Source: Triplophysa rosa (taxonomy: Eukaryota > Chordata > Actinopteri > Cypriniformes > Nemacheilidae). Taken from it: a DNA stretch of 64,000 nucleotides. Below the pieces are notes generated by a model. That model had not been told where the DNA came from, did no database searches, and saw only the letters and a list, made by a program, of their open reading frames with translations. The translations under genes and the position numbers were made by a program. Of this stretch, positions 23,201 through 33,499 are shown one piece after another. How positions within the stretch are numbered: the stretch's first letter is position 1; every line of letters begins with the position of its first letter. The DNA lies in the NCBI RefSeq assembly GCF_024868665.1, contig NC_079892.1, positions 9,436,251 through 9,500,250 on the forward strand, in the 5' to 3' direction.

Positions 23201-24129
23201 GTGCCCTTCTGCGTCATCATCCCGCGCCCATAAGGAGGCGGCGTCACCACGCAAAGAATCTGCGCAAAGAATCATGGGAGCCCGAAGTGACCATCAGTTG
23301 TACCCTTCGAAATCCTTCATTCTGAAGGGCCCTTTGAAGTGGCCAGTTATGAGCACTTCGGTTTGGAACGACCCTTCAGTATGGCGGCCATGATTGTTGT
23401 CACTCCGAAGGGAGATATATCCCAGTTGGAACGCAGGGACGGTTGTTGCGAGGCTGGTCATTGTCGCCTTCAGGTAGCGTAATGGCTCATATGACCGGGG
23501 CTTAACTAATCAGGGAAGCAAACGCAATGATACAGATGACCCAATCAGTAAGCAAATGTGGGCAACCACGCCTGCAATTCTAAAGTTTCCGTTTTCGTCT
23601 GTTTACACAGAAACGCAACCCCAGAGTTTTCAAACTAAAACGGGGCCTGCAGCGTTTCCAAGTTTTTGAGGGTCGAAAACTCCGGAGTAGTATAAACGCC
23701 ATCTAAGATGTTGTCCTGTTTTTGCTTCTTTGCCGAAAGAGATAACGTTTTTACGAAATGCGCTCTATAGAGCAGTTTGTCCATTTAGGGCTACTGTAGA
23801 AACAATATGACGAATTCCATGCAAGCCGTGTATGTATATAGAAATAGCTCATTCTAAGGTAATAAAAACATAACACTTCATTATGTAATGTTTTTTTTAC
23901 ACCTCTGAAGACATAGTTATGTATATTATATTGCATTTCTGTCAATAGATCCTCCAAAAACATTACACACTGGACCTTTAACATTACAGACTAGTATCAA
24001 ACCTGTCTTTTTTCAGATCATAGCCCTTTTATTATTATTTCTGTAAGTTAACTCCTTTTCTTTGTAAGGTTGCCTCAGGAGCCCATGCAAGTAGAGGACA
24101 AGTCGACAGATGTTCTGCCTCAAAGATGA
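14201..24129 (+). CDS. agbl2: Cytosolic carboxypeptidase 2 (AGBL2)
   Basis: AGBL2/CCP2 is an M14 zinc carboxypeptidase that trims C-terminal residues and glutamate side chains of tubulin, at cilia and centrioles. The 24 exons are 14201-14206, 14350-14413, 14793-14930, 15336-15521, 16232-16342, 16408-16576, 16672-16905, 17004-17409, 18196-18338, 19289-19448, 19520-19646, 19757-19857, 20224-20336, 20465-20531, 20617-20730, 20871-20957, 21042-21152, 21271-21301, 21394-21588, 21666-21699, 21803-21918, 22096-22198, 22284-22412 and 24069-24129: 1001 aa (human about 900). Zinc ligands are in HPGE (His404, Glu407) and DFHGHSRKN (about 500); substrate residues in GRDLNRNYR (Arg464); catalytic Glu573 in YTMESTFGG. 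All key residues are present, so it looks active. The N-terminal CCP domain ([19 protein letters not shown]) precedes the peptidase; the tail is basic and low complexity. The tiny first exon (M-Q) is the least certain part. Confidence 0.93.
15632..16067. mobile_element. hAT-type MITE with 8-bp target duplication, agbl2 intron 4
   Basis: The element begins tagggatgtaagattatta and ends ...gatatcgtcgcagcccta, with the start/end inverted repeat imperfect. It is flanked on both sides by the identical 8-mer gttgatag (15624-15631 and 16068-16075). An exact 8-bp duplication with TAGGG/CCCTA termini is diagnostic of hAT transposition. It is non-autonomous; no transposase frame. Confidence 0.85.
17461..17600 (+). 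repeat. Dispersed repeat fragment, copy 1
   Basis: About 140 bp containing tttctagatgtattgt and gcaatgtgaaagactgacag. It closely matches 47030-47175 in ptprz1 intron 1. It lies in agbl2 intron 8. The transposon class is not recognised. Confidence 0.7.
18440..19252. repeat. AGTATAC-rich element, interrupted
   Basis: Flanks rich in agtatactt/aagtatact occupy about 18440-18714 and 19212-19252. They appear to be one older element split by the TTAA element between them. The segment with aaactgaaaagtgggcca resembles, inverted, the sequence around 54190 in ptprz1 intron 1. Confidence 0.55.
18715..19211. mobile_element. TTAA-flanked transposon, family A, short copy (agbl2 intron 9)
   Basis: Bounded by TTAA on both sides, with termini agagtacataactaggg and its imperfect inverse tgttatgaactct. 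TTAA duplications are typical of piggyBac-type elements. It shares nearly its whole 497 bp with the ends of the longer copy at 49532-51102. No transposase coding. Confidence 0.75.
19900..20182. mobile_element. MITE of the TTAAAGGGATAGTTCACC family (agbl2 intron 12)
   Basis: Near-perfect terminal inverted repeats ttaaagggatagttcacc / ggtgaactatccctttaa, with TTAA at both ends. The internal body includes cagtggttttgtgtccatacaatgg and caaaatatcttcttttgtg. This is an abundant cyprinid-type repeat; diverged relatives lie at about 31505, 45432, 48103, 55594 and 62588. Confidence 0.85.
22598..23702. mobile_element. Nested hAT-like element with 8-bp duplication
   Basis: Flanked by ctaagatg on both sides (22590-22597 and 23703-23710). 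Ends are gtgtttacattaacccg and ...gagtagtataaacgccat, weakly inverted (tggtgtttaca / tgtaaacgcca-like). The insertion point is confirmed by the empty site in the copy at 36505-36859. It itself contains an inner element at 23081-23438. Confidence 0.75.
23081..23438. mobile_element. Inner palindromic element in the nest
   Basis: Left end ccctgcgttccatttcgaag is matched inverted at the right end (ccagttggaacgcaggga), with further internal inverted matches of cccttcgaa/ttcgaaggg type. The target duplication is not clear, so the borders are approximate. Confidence 0.6.
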
Positions 24130-24264
24130 AAAAAGTGGTCAGTTTTCTGGATAAAAGCACGTGAGGAATATGAAAAGATGTAAAACAAAGTGCCTTATAT
24201 TTTAATTGTCATATCATTTGTGCAATCCTGACCTGAACCACTATTTTTATTTGTTAATGTATTT

Positions 24265-24270
24265 AATAAA
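24265..24270 (+). terminator. agbl2 poly(A) signal
   Basis: AATAAA 136 bases after the agbl2 stop. On the opposite strand, an AATAAA for tmem17 is read at 24251-24246, so the two convergent transcripts probably end within, or overlap by, a few tens of bases. Confidence 0.6.
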
Positions 24271-24600
24271 AGCACACTATTGCTAAAAAACTAAAAGAGT
24301 GTTCACAGTGTGTTGATGAAAGTCTTTTTGACAATATGTTTTTTAATCAACGCATAGAAAATACAATAAAGGACGATATGTGTTGGTATAAATTAAATTC
24401 AGTTTAATTGATAAAAAATATATAAAATTTGATTAAAAATATCTCTCAGAGAATACTACATACGCAAGATATTTCCACAGCAAACAAACATCAATGACTG
24501 TCAAGTGTCTGTTAATGTTTTCTATGGATAACAGATCATTGTAGTGATCTTGGCGCTACAAAGAATGTTTTATCAAGTCCATCAGTGGAGATGTCCAATG

Positions 24601-25850
24601 TTATGTTCTTAATTCCTGAATCCCATCAAACTGCCTCAAATGGAAATGACTTTCAGTGTGCCGGACCAGCGCACGCAGGGCAACAAAGCCAAAAAGAGCC
24701 TACAATAAATACACAACGCATGAGCATGTGACAAGTAATACATTATAGGGAATCTCATATTAATACACAAATATAAGATCCATTATACCTCTGCAAAGAT
24801 AAAGAAGGCCAGTATAATATGAACTCCTCTCTCCAGAGGCTGAATGAGAATAGCCTCATTAAAGAGCTGGAACAGAATCAACGGAAACTGCAATAAAAGA
24901 GTCAAGAGCCAAAATCCAGCCAATTCTGGAACCTAATGAAATCAAGAAATACATCATAGGTCTCAAGCATGATTATATTAGAAAATTATATTAAAAACAT
25001 AATTGTTTACCTTTTCTTGCAGATTACCAACATTGCCCAGGTAGAGTCTGATGGCCTCAATGATGGTCATTAAAATAAGGACAGTGATCAGGATGAACTT
25101 GTAATAATCAACAAGGGCTAGGTACTGGAAAGAAGAATGTTAGGTATATACTGTCATTAATATGACATCATTTCAGTACATTAAAATAATAAACATCAAT
25201 AGTCATGCCAGATTGAAGATATTAAGACAAGATCAAGAAGTGCAGAGTTACCTTCAGTTGAAGCATGACAACCTCACTAATCCACCAGAAAGGAAAGTAC
25301 CACATGTTAAAGTGAAGTGCCATCTGAAGAGGAAGGCTGGATATCACATCTTTATCTAAGGAGGAAAATGAATGTAATGGGAGCGTAAACAAACTGTGTT
25401 TTTAAAACAAAGTGAGCTTCCTACCTAGACAGCATTTGTGAACGTCATAAGCGCGTGCAACGATTGGCTCAGTTGACGCGCCAATAATCGAAACATGCTG
25501 CCCATGTAACGTTAGGCAGCTTAAAACGTTTTAAAACACAGCCAGGGTTACCAGTACCCACTAACGTTTAACGTTAAACGTGATAAAAGCGTCAAAATAT
25601 GTATAAATCACATTACTTCGAAAATATGAGTGAATTCGGCAGCATCACATACACATACACATGCGGCTAAGCAGCTGAGTTAGCCCAGCAGCTAGCAGCA
25701 CCAAAGTGAAGAATAAACTTCTAAAACACACTTACCCTCTCTTAAAAAATTCGCATGATCTCCGGGGGAAGGCTGCGTACGGCTTTGATCCACGAAAACG
25801 GTTCTGGAAAAATCGCCAAGCCGTCTTCGTATAGGTTCGGGCAGGGCCAT
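24601..25850 (-). CDS. tmem17: Transmembrane protein 17, ciliary transition zone
   Basis: TMEM17 is a four-pass membrane protein of the MKS/B9 transition-zone module, which gates the ciliary membrane and supports Hedgehog signalling. Five minus-strand exons join in frame: 25850-25736, 25355-25252, 25124-25011, 24932-24789 and 24699-24601 (191 aa; human 198). The start MALPEPIRRRLGDFSRTVF matches the family. Hydrophobic spans follow in LPLQMALHFNMWYFPFWW, KFILITVLILMTIIEAIRL, PELAGFWLLTLLLQFPLIL and IILAFFIFAEALFGFVAL; then the conserved HFHLRQFDGIQELRT end. An in-frame ATG at 25940 could add 30 residues, but they are not family-like. In zebrafish there are two tmem17 paralogues; I cannot say which this is. 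It is tail to tail with agbl2. Confidence 0.93.
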
Positions 25851-25950
25851 GTTGATGTTGAGCTGATTCGAGTCCGTAGCAACGCTTGGTCGCGACGCTG
25901 CTCCAGCTGTGATGGAGTTGTGTTTTCTGCGCAGATGCAACCATGCTGAA

Positions 25951-27197
25951 TTTAACCCATTATTCGCTATGTAGTATGAATGCTAGCAAAGCAATACTAT
26001 AATGTATTTATAACAACAAACAATCACCATACACTTACAAATACGTTTTTGACGATTACACGGGGGTTCAAAAGGGCATGCTAAAATACTTCAATATAAA
26101 ACAGCTGTAAACATAATGTGGTAGAATGTTAGAACGTCTTTGTAAAAAAATATTTTAATGTTTGTGTTTTTGTTAATTTTACTGTATTTTTCACATTCGT
26201 TTTACATTCGACTGGATGCGGCTGGAGAGAGGGATGCGGCGCTGCACTGATCGATCGTTGTATGACATCAGAGTATCGCGGGAGTGATGAAATATCAGTG
26301 AGTAGCGTTTCTCTCGCGATACTTTAATGCCAAAATCCTCAGTTAGTTGCAAAAAGCCTGTGTGATTTCTTACAAAACCTTATTTACAACACTAAGGCAA
26401 CTAATATATTAGCTGTGGACCATGATGACACATACTAGACAGATACTAAAAATAGACATCGCCCAGGAAATCAACATTAATGGAGTTGACACGCTATCAA
26501 ACAAATGCAGAAACTCCAATTTACACCACAATGGTAAGCTTAATGAACATTTTCTATCATTTCGATGTGAAGTGAAAGTGACCTATTAGTCAGATATGGT
26601 GACCCATACCCAAAATGTGACCTCTGCATTTAACCCATCCAGAGAGTAGTGAACACACGCACAGCAAGTGGTGAACACACGTACACCCGGAGCAGTGGGC
26701 AGCTATCACTGCAGCGCCCGGGGAGCAAGTAGGGGTAAGGTGCCTTGCTCAAGGGCACCTCAGTAGCCAGCCCTGGGAATCGGCCCGGCAACCTTCTGGT
26801 CACGAGTCCGACTCTCTAACCATTAGGCCACGACTGCCCATTTCTGTCTGGATGTTATCCTTGGCCCCAGAAGTTTTTGTACTACTTAGCTTGCAAATGT
26901 TTGTTTTTTTATGCAATGCTATGTACCATTTTCTAACATTCTTTTTGATACATTTTCTACAATACATTTTCTCTTTGATAGTGATAATGATATCACAAAT
27001 CATAACATGTAAAAAATATCATAAAATAGCTTTATTTTTAAACATGGGTTTGGTTTGACAACATTTCTTCTAATACAGTATGTTGACATTATTATGTGGC
27101 TATTTACAAGCACTGCTCTGATTCTATAAGAGCAGAATTGATTCACAAGTGACTGTTGTGTAACGCCAGCGTTACAGATTCTGTGTGTTTGGTGAAG
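25951..27197. other. Interval between tmem17 and the slc15a5 3' end
   Basis: Holds the tmem17 upstream region, a locally CpG-rich patch at about 26215-26330 with an imperfect inverted tatcgcggga / tctcgcgata pair, a tRNA-derived SINE (26570-26842), and the slc15a5 3' UTR with AATAAA on the minus strand (27036-27031). No extra gene seen. Confidence 0.5.
26570..26842 (-). mobile_element. tRNA-derived SINE
   Basis: Read on the minus strand it starts gggcagtcgtggcctaatgg, an A-box-like tRNA head, with a B-box-like ggttgccgggccgattccc about 40 bases on. A conserved body (ggtgccttgctcaagggcac, cggagcagtgggcagc, ctgcatttaacccatcc) follows. This body is common to teleost SINEs. The RNA polymerase III boxes are degenerate. 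Confidence 0.75.
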
Positions 27198-30100
27198 TCA
27201 CAAGACAGTTTCCATGGAGGTTAAAGTTTCAGAGCGTTCCACTGTGTCATAGAAGCGAAGATAGGTCTTATACTGAAGAAGTTTCTCAGACAGATGACTT
27301 TGTCTTGCTCCACTGCTCAACTCCACGCTCAAATCTGTGTACCTGCCCAGAAACATTATACACAATGAGCTGTCAATTATTTAAACAATTTTTGTTTTGT
27401 TTATTCTAAATGAGTGTGTCGTAGTATATTTATGGCTTAAACTGTACCTCTGTGATATTCTCCAAAACACAAGTGTGTTTATAGCCATTAACGTAGCCAG
27501 CGTAAAGAAAAACCTCTCCATATTGCCAGCGCTGGGGTTATTCGGATAGAAGTTTCCTGCTATCATTTAACAAAATGTGTATAAATAAAATACTAGAAAT
27601 GCATCGATATATATCGGCCAATAATCGGTGTGGGTCGATAAAAGCAATTTTTACACTATATCACCTATTGGCCGATATATCCCGTCAAACAAAAGAGGAC
27701 AGGAAAATGCTATTCATTGCGGTCTGTATATAGAAAATGTTAAGAAACATCACCAGTTTGATGTTCAATATTAATAGTCTTTATGGGCATTAATAACATT
27801 CAGAAAGTTAAGAAATATTAATGTAATCTTTAGAATCTGTATTTGCATCGGCAGATAACACTCTGAATAATTGAATAATTAAGTAAAATATACATGATAT
27901 TGAGTGACATGATACATTTTTTACATTTTTATTCATTTTATGGTTTAGTAATTTAAATAAAACTTGTTTACCTCCTGACACAAAATAAAGGAATTGAATA
28001 AGGAAAGCGCCTAGAAAGCAGCCACCTCCATATGACAGGGTCAGGAAATGCAGCGAGACGCCTCTGAGGTTGCTGGGAGTCAGACAGAAGGAGATGAGGG
28101 AGCCTATACAGAGGGACAGGAGGAAAAACATCTTTCTAAGAAAAAAATGTAGTAGTTTAGTGAAAGTATAGTGTCTAGACTACCTCCCTTTCGATTTATC
28201 TTGTTTTTCTAAACAAAAATAGCTGGATTAATGTGGTGTCTTTGAAATATTTATATTTATATAAACATTTGTGTATATTTTATATTACATAAAATATATT
28301 ATTTTTTAAAATACGTACATGCTGGTGTCACAAAGGCCTCTGCCACACCCAGTAATATGTACTGAGGAGTAAGCTGAAAACATCTCATAGAGGACACCTG
28401 AAGGACCTTGCCTGACAATGTCTGCTCCACCTGTGGGTAATCCTTTCTATGGATCTCTGAGATTCCAGCCAGTAATGCCGAAAGAGCGGCACAAGCATGG
28501 CCCATAGCTGTGGAGAAATATAAAAATGTGCACGTGATTCTGTGTACGTGTATGTAATTCTGGGTATTTAGTATAGAGATGGCCAACCTCTGACATTAAA
28601 GGTGTAGTAACGTTGCGAAATCTATTTAAAAATCTATTTTAGGCGCAGTCTCCTCCCTGTCTTATATTTTGATAAATCCTCTATTATCAGAAAATCTGCC
28701 ATTATATTAGTCAGGGCCCCTTGAAGTTGATGAATTTCTTAATGTGATGGAGGTGCTTACTGATAAATGTGGCTGGAGAGGGAAGGATTTTCTTTGGAGA
28801 CTGGTAGCAGGTGTTCAGAAGCTCCAGCAGTGGTGCCAAGACCAACACAGGCAGTATACTGATCACCTTCATCACTGCTACTGGCCAGATAAAACCATTG
28901 AGTTTGAGGTTTGAATGCATCGTCTGTAGATAATAGCCTGATGGAATCTGCCAAAGTAAAGGTTAAAGATTTTAGAGAACAAGCAAATGTTTACAGACAG
29001 ACTGAATACAGAGAAATCGGGGGAACTAAAGGCCTAATTTGTCATACATACTTGCCTGAGTAATGCAAGCGCGATATAAAAGCTGAAGTCCAAAGAGAGG
29101 AAAAAGTTTCACCAGGATCTTAACGTTTTCCACATTGGTCTCACTATAACAGCCACCGTTGTTTTCTTTGGCCCGGTCCAGCCAGTTAGCAACGTCGCCG
29201 CTTAAGTGGCGGTAATGGAGGCAACACATTTTCAGAGAATTCAGGAACACCCCAAACGTGGTTAGCAGGGAACTTCCTGTTCATTCAACAAAACAAAATT
29301 CACGGTTGGTGAACAACAAACTAAAAAATATATAATAATGATAATAATGTGCTAATAATTTCTTCATGCCTTAAAATGACTTGAATATAATACACTCTTA
29401 AAAATAAAGGTGCTTTAAAGGTTCTTCACAGCGATGCCATAAAAGAACCATTCAGCCAAAGGTTCTTTGAAGAACCATCTCTTTCTTACTTTTTTATAAT
29501 CTGAAGAACCTTTTTTCGCCTTTTGTGAAACAGAAAGGTTCTTCAGATGTTAAAGGTTCTTCATGGAACCAAAAGGTTCTTCTATGGCATCGAAGAACCT
29601 TTTGAATCACGTTTTTTTTAAGAGTGTACACCCTTGCATCATTTAGAATATGAAACTAGTCCCCGTCTCCATTCAATCGCGAAAGGAGATCTCGGACCGT
29701 TAATTATGGGTGCATAGATGCCTCATTCGACGTGTGAGCGGCACATGCTCTTGTTGCAGAAGCAGAATTTTCAGTTTCAGTGCCGAGTCAATGCGTCATC
29801 CTTACATATCTATGGCTCATATCTGTTAACATGATTGGTTACAGGGTTATGATGTCATAGACAGAGGCAGTCCTTGATAAACTGCAGTTTTATGGAGAAA
29901 ATACTCTGCAATGGTTTAAAATTGTGAATTTGCACATGGTTTATAATATAAACGACTTTAAAAACTTGATTTTCACCACAGGGGGATTTTAACAATAATT
30001 ACTATATTAATTGAATAGCTACTTACCTTTTTTGGGGTGGAATGTGAGCTTGTTGCGCACCATGTGTATGGCGATGAGGGCCAGAAGAACTGAGGTGAAA

Positions 30101-32408
30101 GGGATGAGAAAACACAAGTTTTTGGCCACTGACTGCTGAATGTAGGCGATCCCCAAAAACACAACCATTGAATTCAGATTGACCAGCCAGTAAAACCTGT
30201 GGATAAAAGATATAGTTACACCACAGACATCTTAATTGTAGAATAATTACGATTTAGTCAAAACCAGTCTTATAGCATGGGAATATTTGTGGCAAAAGCC
30301 AACAAAACATTGTACTGTATGAGTCAAAATTATCGATTTTTCTTTTATGCCAAAAATCATTAGAATATTAACTTAAGATCATTTTAAAATTTCCTAGCGT
30401 AAATATATCAAAACTTTATTTTTGTGAGTGGATGCAGCAAAATCGCAAACAAAAATGGCCGGAAAACATCGCTCGCTGCTGCCCGCTCTTTGGAAATTAC
30501 ATACTGAAGTTGGTATCTATGTAACGCTTAGAATTTCCACTTTCAGGTTCATGTACTCTCCATAACGTCATTACAGCAGTAATCCCATAGAGAGTGTTAC
30601 AAAAACCTGTTTCTTCTTAGTGACGGCATGCTACAGCGCCTCTGATTAACAACTTCAAAGGTGATTTTCTCAATATTTCGATTTTTGGCACCCTCAGAGT
30701 TTCAAATAGTTGTATCTCGGCCAAATATTGTCCTGTCCTGATAAACCATACATCAATGCAAAGCTTATTTATTCAACTTTCAGATTTTCGAAAAATGTAC
30801 CCAGAAATCAAGGGTCACAAATGTGCTTTAAATGTACCATATACCGCCCTATACTTTTCGTAATGATATCAACTTACCAGTTGAAGAATGACAACAGTTG
30901 GTGTCGATCACATCCTTGAAGGTGATAGGCTGCCAGTGGGCAGAGGATGGCACGGATGCCACCAATGCCAAGAGCCACGGCAACAAGTCCTGTGTAGAAG
31001 AGGATGTGTTGCTCATGCGGCTCTAGCTGATGCACAATATTATGTGTGTTTATATAGAAATCCTCAAAAGGGAAGGCAACGACTGGAAGCATGGCAGTAC
31101 CTGTAAGCAACCAAGCATGAAGCAAACCGGTCAACACATCTCTCACAACATTCAAAAAACTACTTAAAACCCATCTCTTCTGTGAAGACTTGACAGACAA
31201 ATGAAAAAAAACAACTAATCCTAACGCTCTCTCTTTCTCTCAACAAGTATTGTTCTGGCTTTTGTTGAAACTAGTAACTTTGTATTAGCACTTATTGTAT
31301 TATTGCTCCTGTATGACATATCGCTTATTGCTCCCTGAACTCTCTGTAAGTCGCTTTGGATAAAAGCGTCTGCTAAATTATTAAATGTAATTGTTAACCG
31401 GTTATGTGGTTTTAACAAGCAGTTGTGAACAGTTTTCTTATTAACGGGTGTTTTATGGGATCACATTCTCTGCTGCAAGCACGTGGCTATACACTTATCC
31501 AGTCTTAAAGGGAGAGCTTACCCCCCAAAAAAACTTCTGTCATTGATTTACCCTCATGTCTTTTAAAACCTGTCTTTCTTTTGTAGAACACAAAAGAAGA
31601 TATTTTAAGAAATGTCTTGGTGGTGTTGTGTTCATACAATGGGTGTCAATTGGGGCCAATGTTGTTTGGTTACCAAAGTTCTTTAAAATATTGTATTTTG
31701 TAGACTGAAGAAAAAAGAAAATGATACAGATTTGAAATGACATGAGGATGAGTAAATTATATAATTTTATTTATTGAATTTAATTAATAAATAAAAATTT
31801 AAAGAATAGAATTTTCATTTTCAGATTAACTATCTGGCTAACAGTAACAAGAAAACTTGTAAAGCCGGTCATACAATTTTTTTCACATTACCATCAATCT
31901 TAAAAAAATGTGTAAAATTGTAAATGTAAAATTGTAAAAATTCTCGGTGTAACTCCAAATTACAGTTTGTTTTCTAAACCCTAAGCAAAACAATAAAGGC
32001 TTCATAGAAATACCCAAAATTTCATTTTCAAATTGCAAACCAATTCAACTCACCAAAGAAATGAAGAAGAGCACAAAAGCCCAGAACCGTTGTCCTCCCG
32101 AAGCACGTCTCTGCTAACCATCCCAAAAGAACAGGCGTGAGAACGCTGGCTCCCACAAAACATGTGTTCACCATGGCCGCTTGATAATTGCTGTATCCCA
32201 ACTTGATGGTGCAGAAAAGGATCATGTTGCAAACAATCCCAAAAAAGGTAAACCTCTCAAACAGCTCCACGAACAGAACACAAACAATCGCTTGCAGCTT
32301 CTTACGTTCCTTGCGGGGCATGGTGACCGTCCCACTGGGATGTGGAGATGCAAAGACCCCCTGAGGGAGGTGGCCATCACGTCGATCAAATGCACTTACG
32401 GGCGGCAT
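27198..32408 (-). CDS. slc15a5: Solute carrier family 15 member 5 (POT/PTR family transporter)
   Basis: SLC15 proteins are proton-coupled oligopeptide or histidine transporters of the major facilitator superfamily; member 5 is an orphan in substrate terms. Nine minus-strand exons join in frame: 32408-32054, 31100-30878, 30196-30027, 29276-29056, 28947-28761, 28507-28319, 28103-27972, 27556-27448 and 27342-27198 (576 aa; human 579). The family signature ELFERFTFFGIVCNMIL (ExxERF) and KLGYSNYQAA are in exon 1. Further matches are GIRAILCPLAAYHLQ, SFFNWFYWLVNLNSMVVFLG, ENNGGCYSE, IPSGYYLQTMHSNL, SEIHRKDYPQVEQTLSGKVL and PSNLRGVSLHFLTL, consistent with 12 helices. The intron after 29056 has a GC donor (cag|gcaagt). 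The exon 8 acceptor is a NAGNAG. The start is moderately certain: MPP at 32408 or MPRKERKK downstream. Confidence 0.93.
27598..27690. repeat. Fragment of a hAT-like element, slc15a5 intron 7
   Basis: aatgcatcgatatatatcgg and ttggccgatatatcccg form a short inverted pair resembling the ends of a common fish hAT MITE. The other end is not found, so it is treated as a fragment. Confidence 0.4.
29391..29628. mobile_element. Palindromic MITE with TA flanks, slc15a5 intron 3
   Basis: Ends TA-cactcttaaaaa and tttttaagagtg-TA are inverted. The interior is a series of aaggttctt/aagaacctt repeats that make the whole 238 bp strongly palindromic. The TA flank suggests a Tc1/mariner-type duplication. It lies about 115 bp upstream (in transcript direction) of exon 4. 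Confidence 0.8.
31125..31398 (-). repeat. Dispersed repeat (AGCAGACGCTTTTATCC family), slc15a5 intron 1
   Basis: On the minus strand it contains tttagcagacgcttttatcc, cttacagagagttcagggag and ctgtcaagtcttcacagaag. A nearly full-length relative lies at 60437-60705 and a short one at 58068-58145. This conserved motif occurs in very many teleost repeats. It begins about 25 bases from the exon 2 acceptor at 31100. Confidence 0.7.
31505..31757. mobile_element. Diverged MITE of the TTAAAGGGATAGTTCACC family
   Basis: The left end ttaaagggagagcttacccc is recognisable. The body retains agaagatattttaagaaatgtc, tttgtgttc-type blocks and catacaatgggtgtcaattg. The right terminus has decayed (aggatgagtaaatta). 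It lies in slc15a5 intron 1. Confidence 0.65.
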
Positions 32409-33499
32409 GCTTCTTCTAGAGCTCTTCCTGTGGAAGTGATGCAAATGCTAATTTCAGTCTCCCTTACTAGAGACCAAGACTGACCATTTCTCACAGTCAC
32501 GTGAAATCTTGTAGATACCTAACAACAGACTTTGCAAGCTTGCGTTATTTCTCCTTACTGAAGTTTCTGAGTAATGTTTAAACACTGCTTCTCTTCAAGT
32601 GTATTGAAGTTTCCAGTCATTGTACTCTGGAAGGCCTTTGGTTGCATGTTATTAAGATAACTGATGTATCTGCATTGTGCCTGCTGTGCACTGATGATGA
32701 AAGCGGTTTCAGAGATGTGAGACATACTTGTGCAATGAGTTTGTTGAATGGCTGTCCTTTCCTTTTGGATAAGTTGACTAGATTTTCGGTTTGTAATTAT
32801 GTAATACTACTTTTAAACTACCTTTTTATCTTGCAGTACCAAGGATTTGACCTAAAATTTATTTAAGAAATCTTTAAGAGGTAATTTATCATGGTCACCG
32901 CTATCTCCAGGTATAAAACTGACATTTTGTGGTTCACTATTTTGATAGAACAGATTTCCACAGGCACCCTTGTTGATCTGACATATCCCATATTGTTTGC
33001 TTGTTTGTTTATTCAAATAGTGTGAAGCTGAAGCACCTGATGACATTTCTCACAAATTCATTTCACAAGTATGTATCAATGCGGTGCTAGCAAATTATAG
33101 ATAATTAAACTTTCAACGACACAAGATGCTGCTAGTATATAACACCACACTGTGAAAGGTGGCCAAGAGGCAGTGCCAAATTAGTCAGCAGTGAAATTTG
33201 AAATCCAGTCCTGTTACTGTTTGCTGTGCCTTTTTGATGTTTTATAAAGGCTGGGGAATAAACTAAAAATGTTAATACTGTATATCTAGCACAATTTGCA
33301 GAGTGAAATTTAAATAGATTTAACTTAAGAAATAACTCTCTCATAATAATTAATTATAATGAATGATATTACTAATATTGATCATTATACACTGTACTAA
33401 TATTGTTTAGTAATATATTTTTGTTACATCATTATCTTCACCTTGATATCGCATTGTCTCATTTGACTATAATCCTTAATGATATATTTTATATATTTA

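Larger units (their letters stand above)
22472..23981. mobile_element. TTAA-flanked transposon, family B, carrying nested insertions (agbl2 intron 23)
   Basis: Ends TTAA+aggtccagtgtatgaaattt and attacacactggacct+TTAA. The uninterrupted relative at 36505-36859 is only 355 bp. Here a 1105 bp insertion (22598-23702), bounded by an exact 8-bp duplication, splits it. The body contains the shared motif tttgtccatttagggctactgta. Confidence 0.85.

Noticed and set aside
25872..25883. X-box-like gtccgtagcaac near the tmem17 start
   Set aside because: Only a half-match to the X-box and located within the leader; not strong enough to call.
25850..25940. N-terminally extended tmem17 start at 25940
   Set aside because: The 30 extra residues do not resemble the family, while MALPEPIRRRLG aligns with known starts.
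26772..26842. tRNA gene-like A and B boxes on the minus strand
   Set aside because: Boxes are degenerate and continuous with a SINE body; not a functional tRNA.
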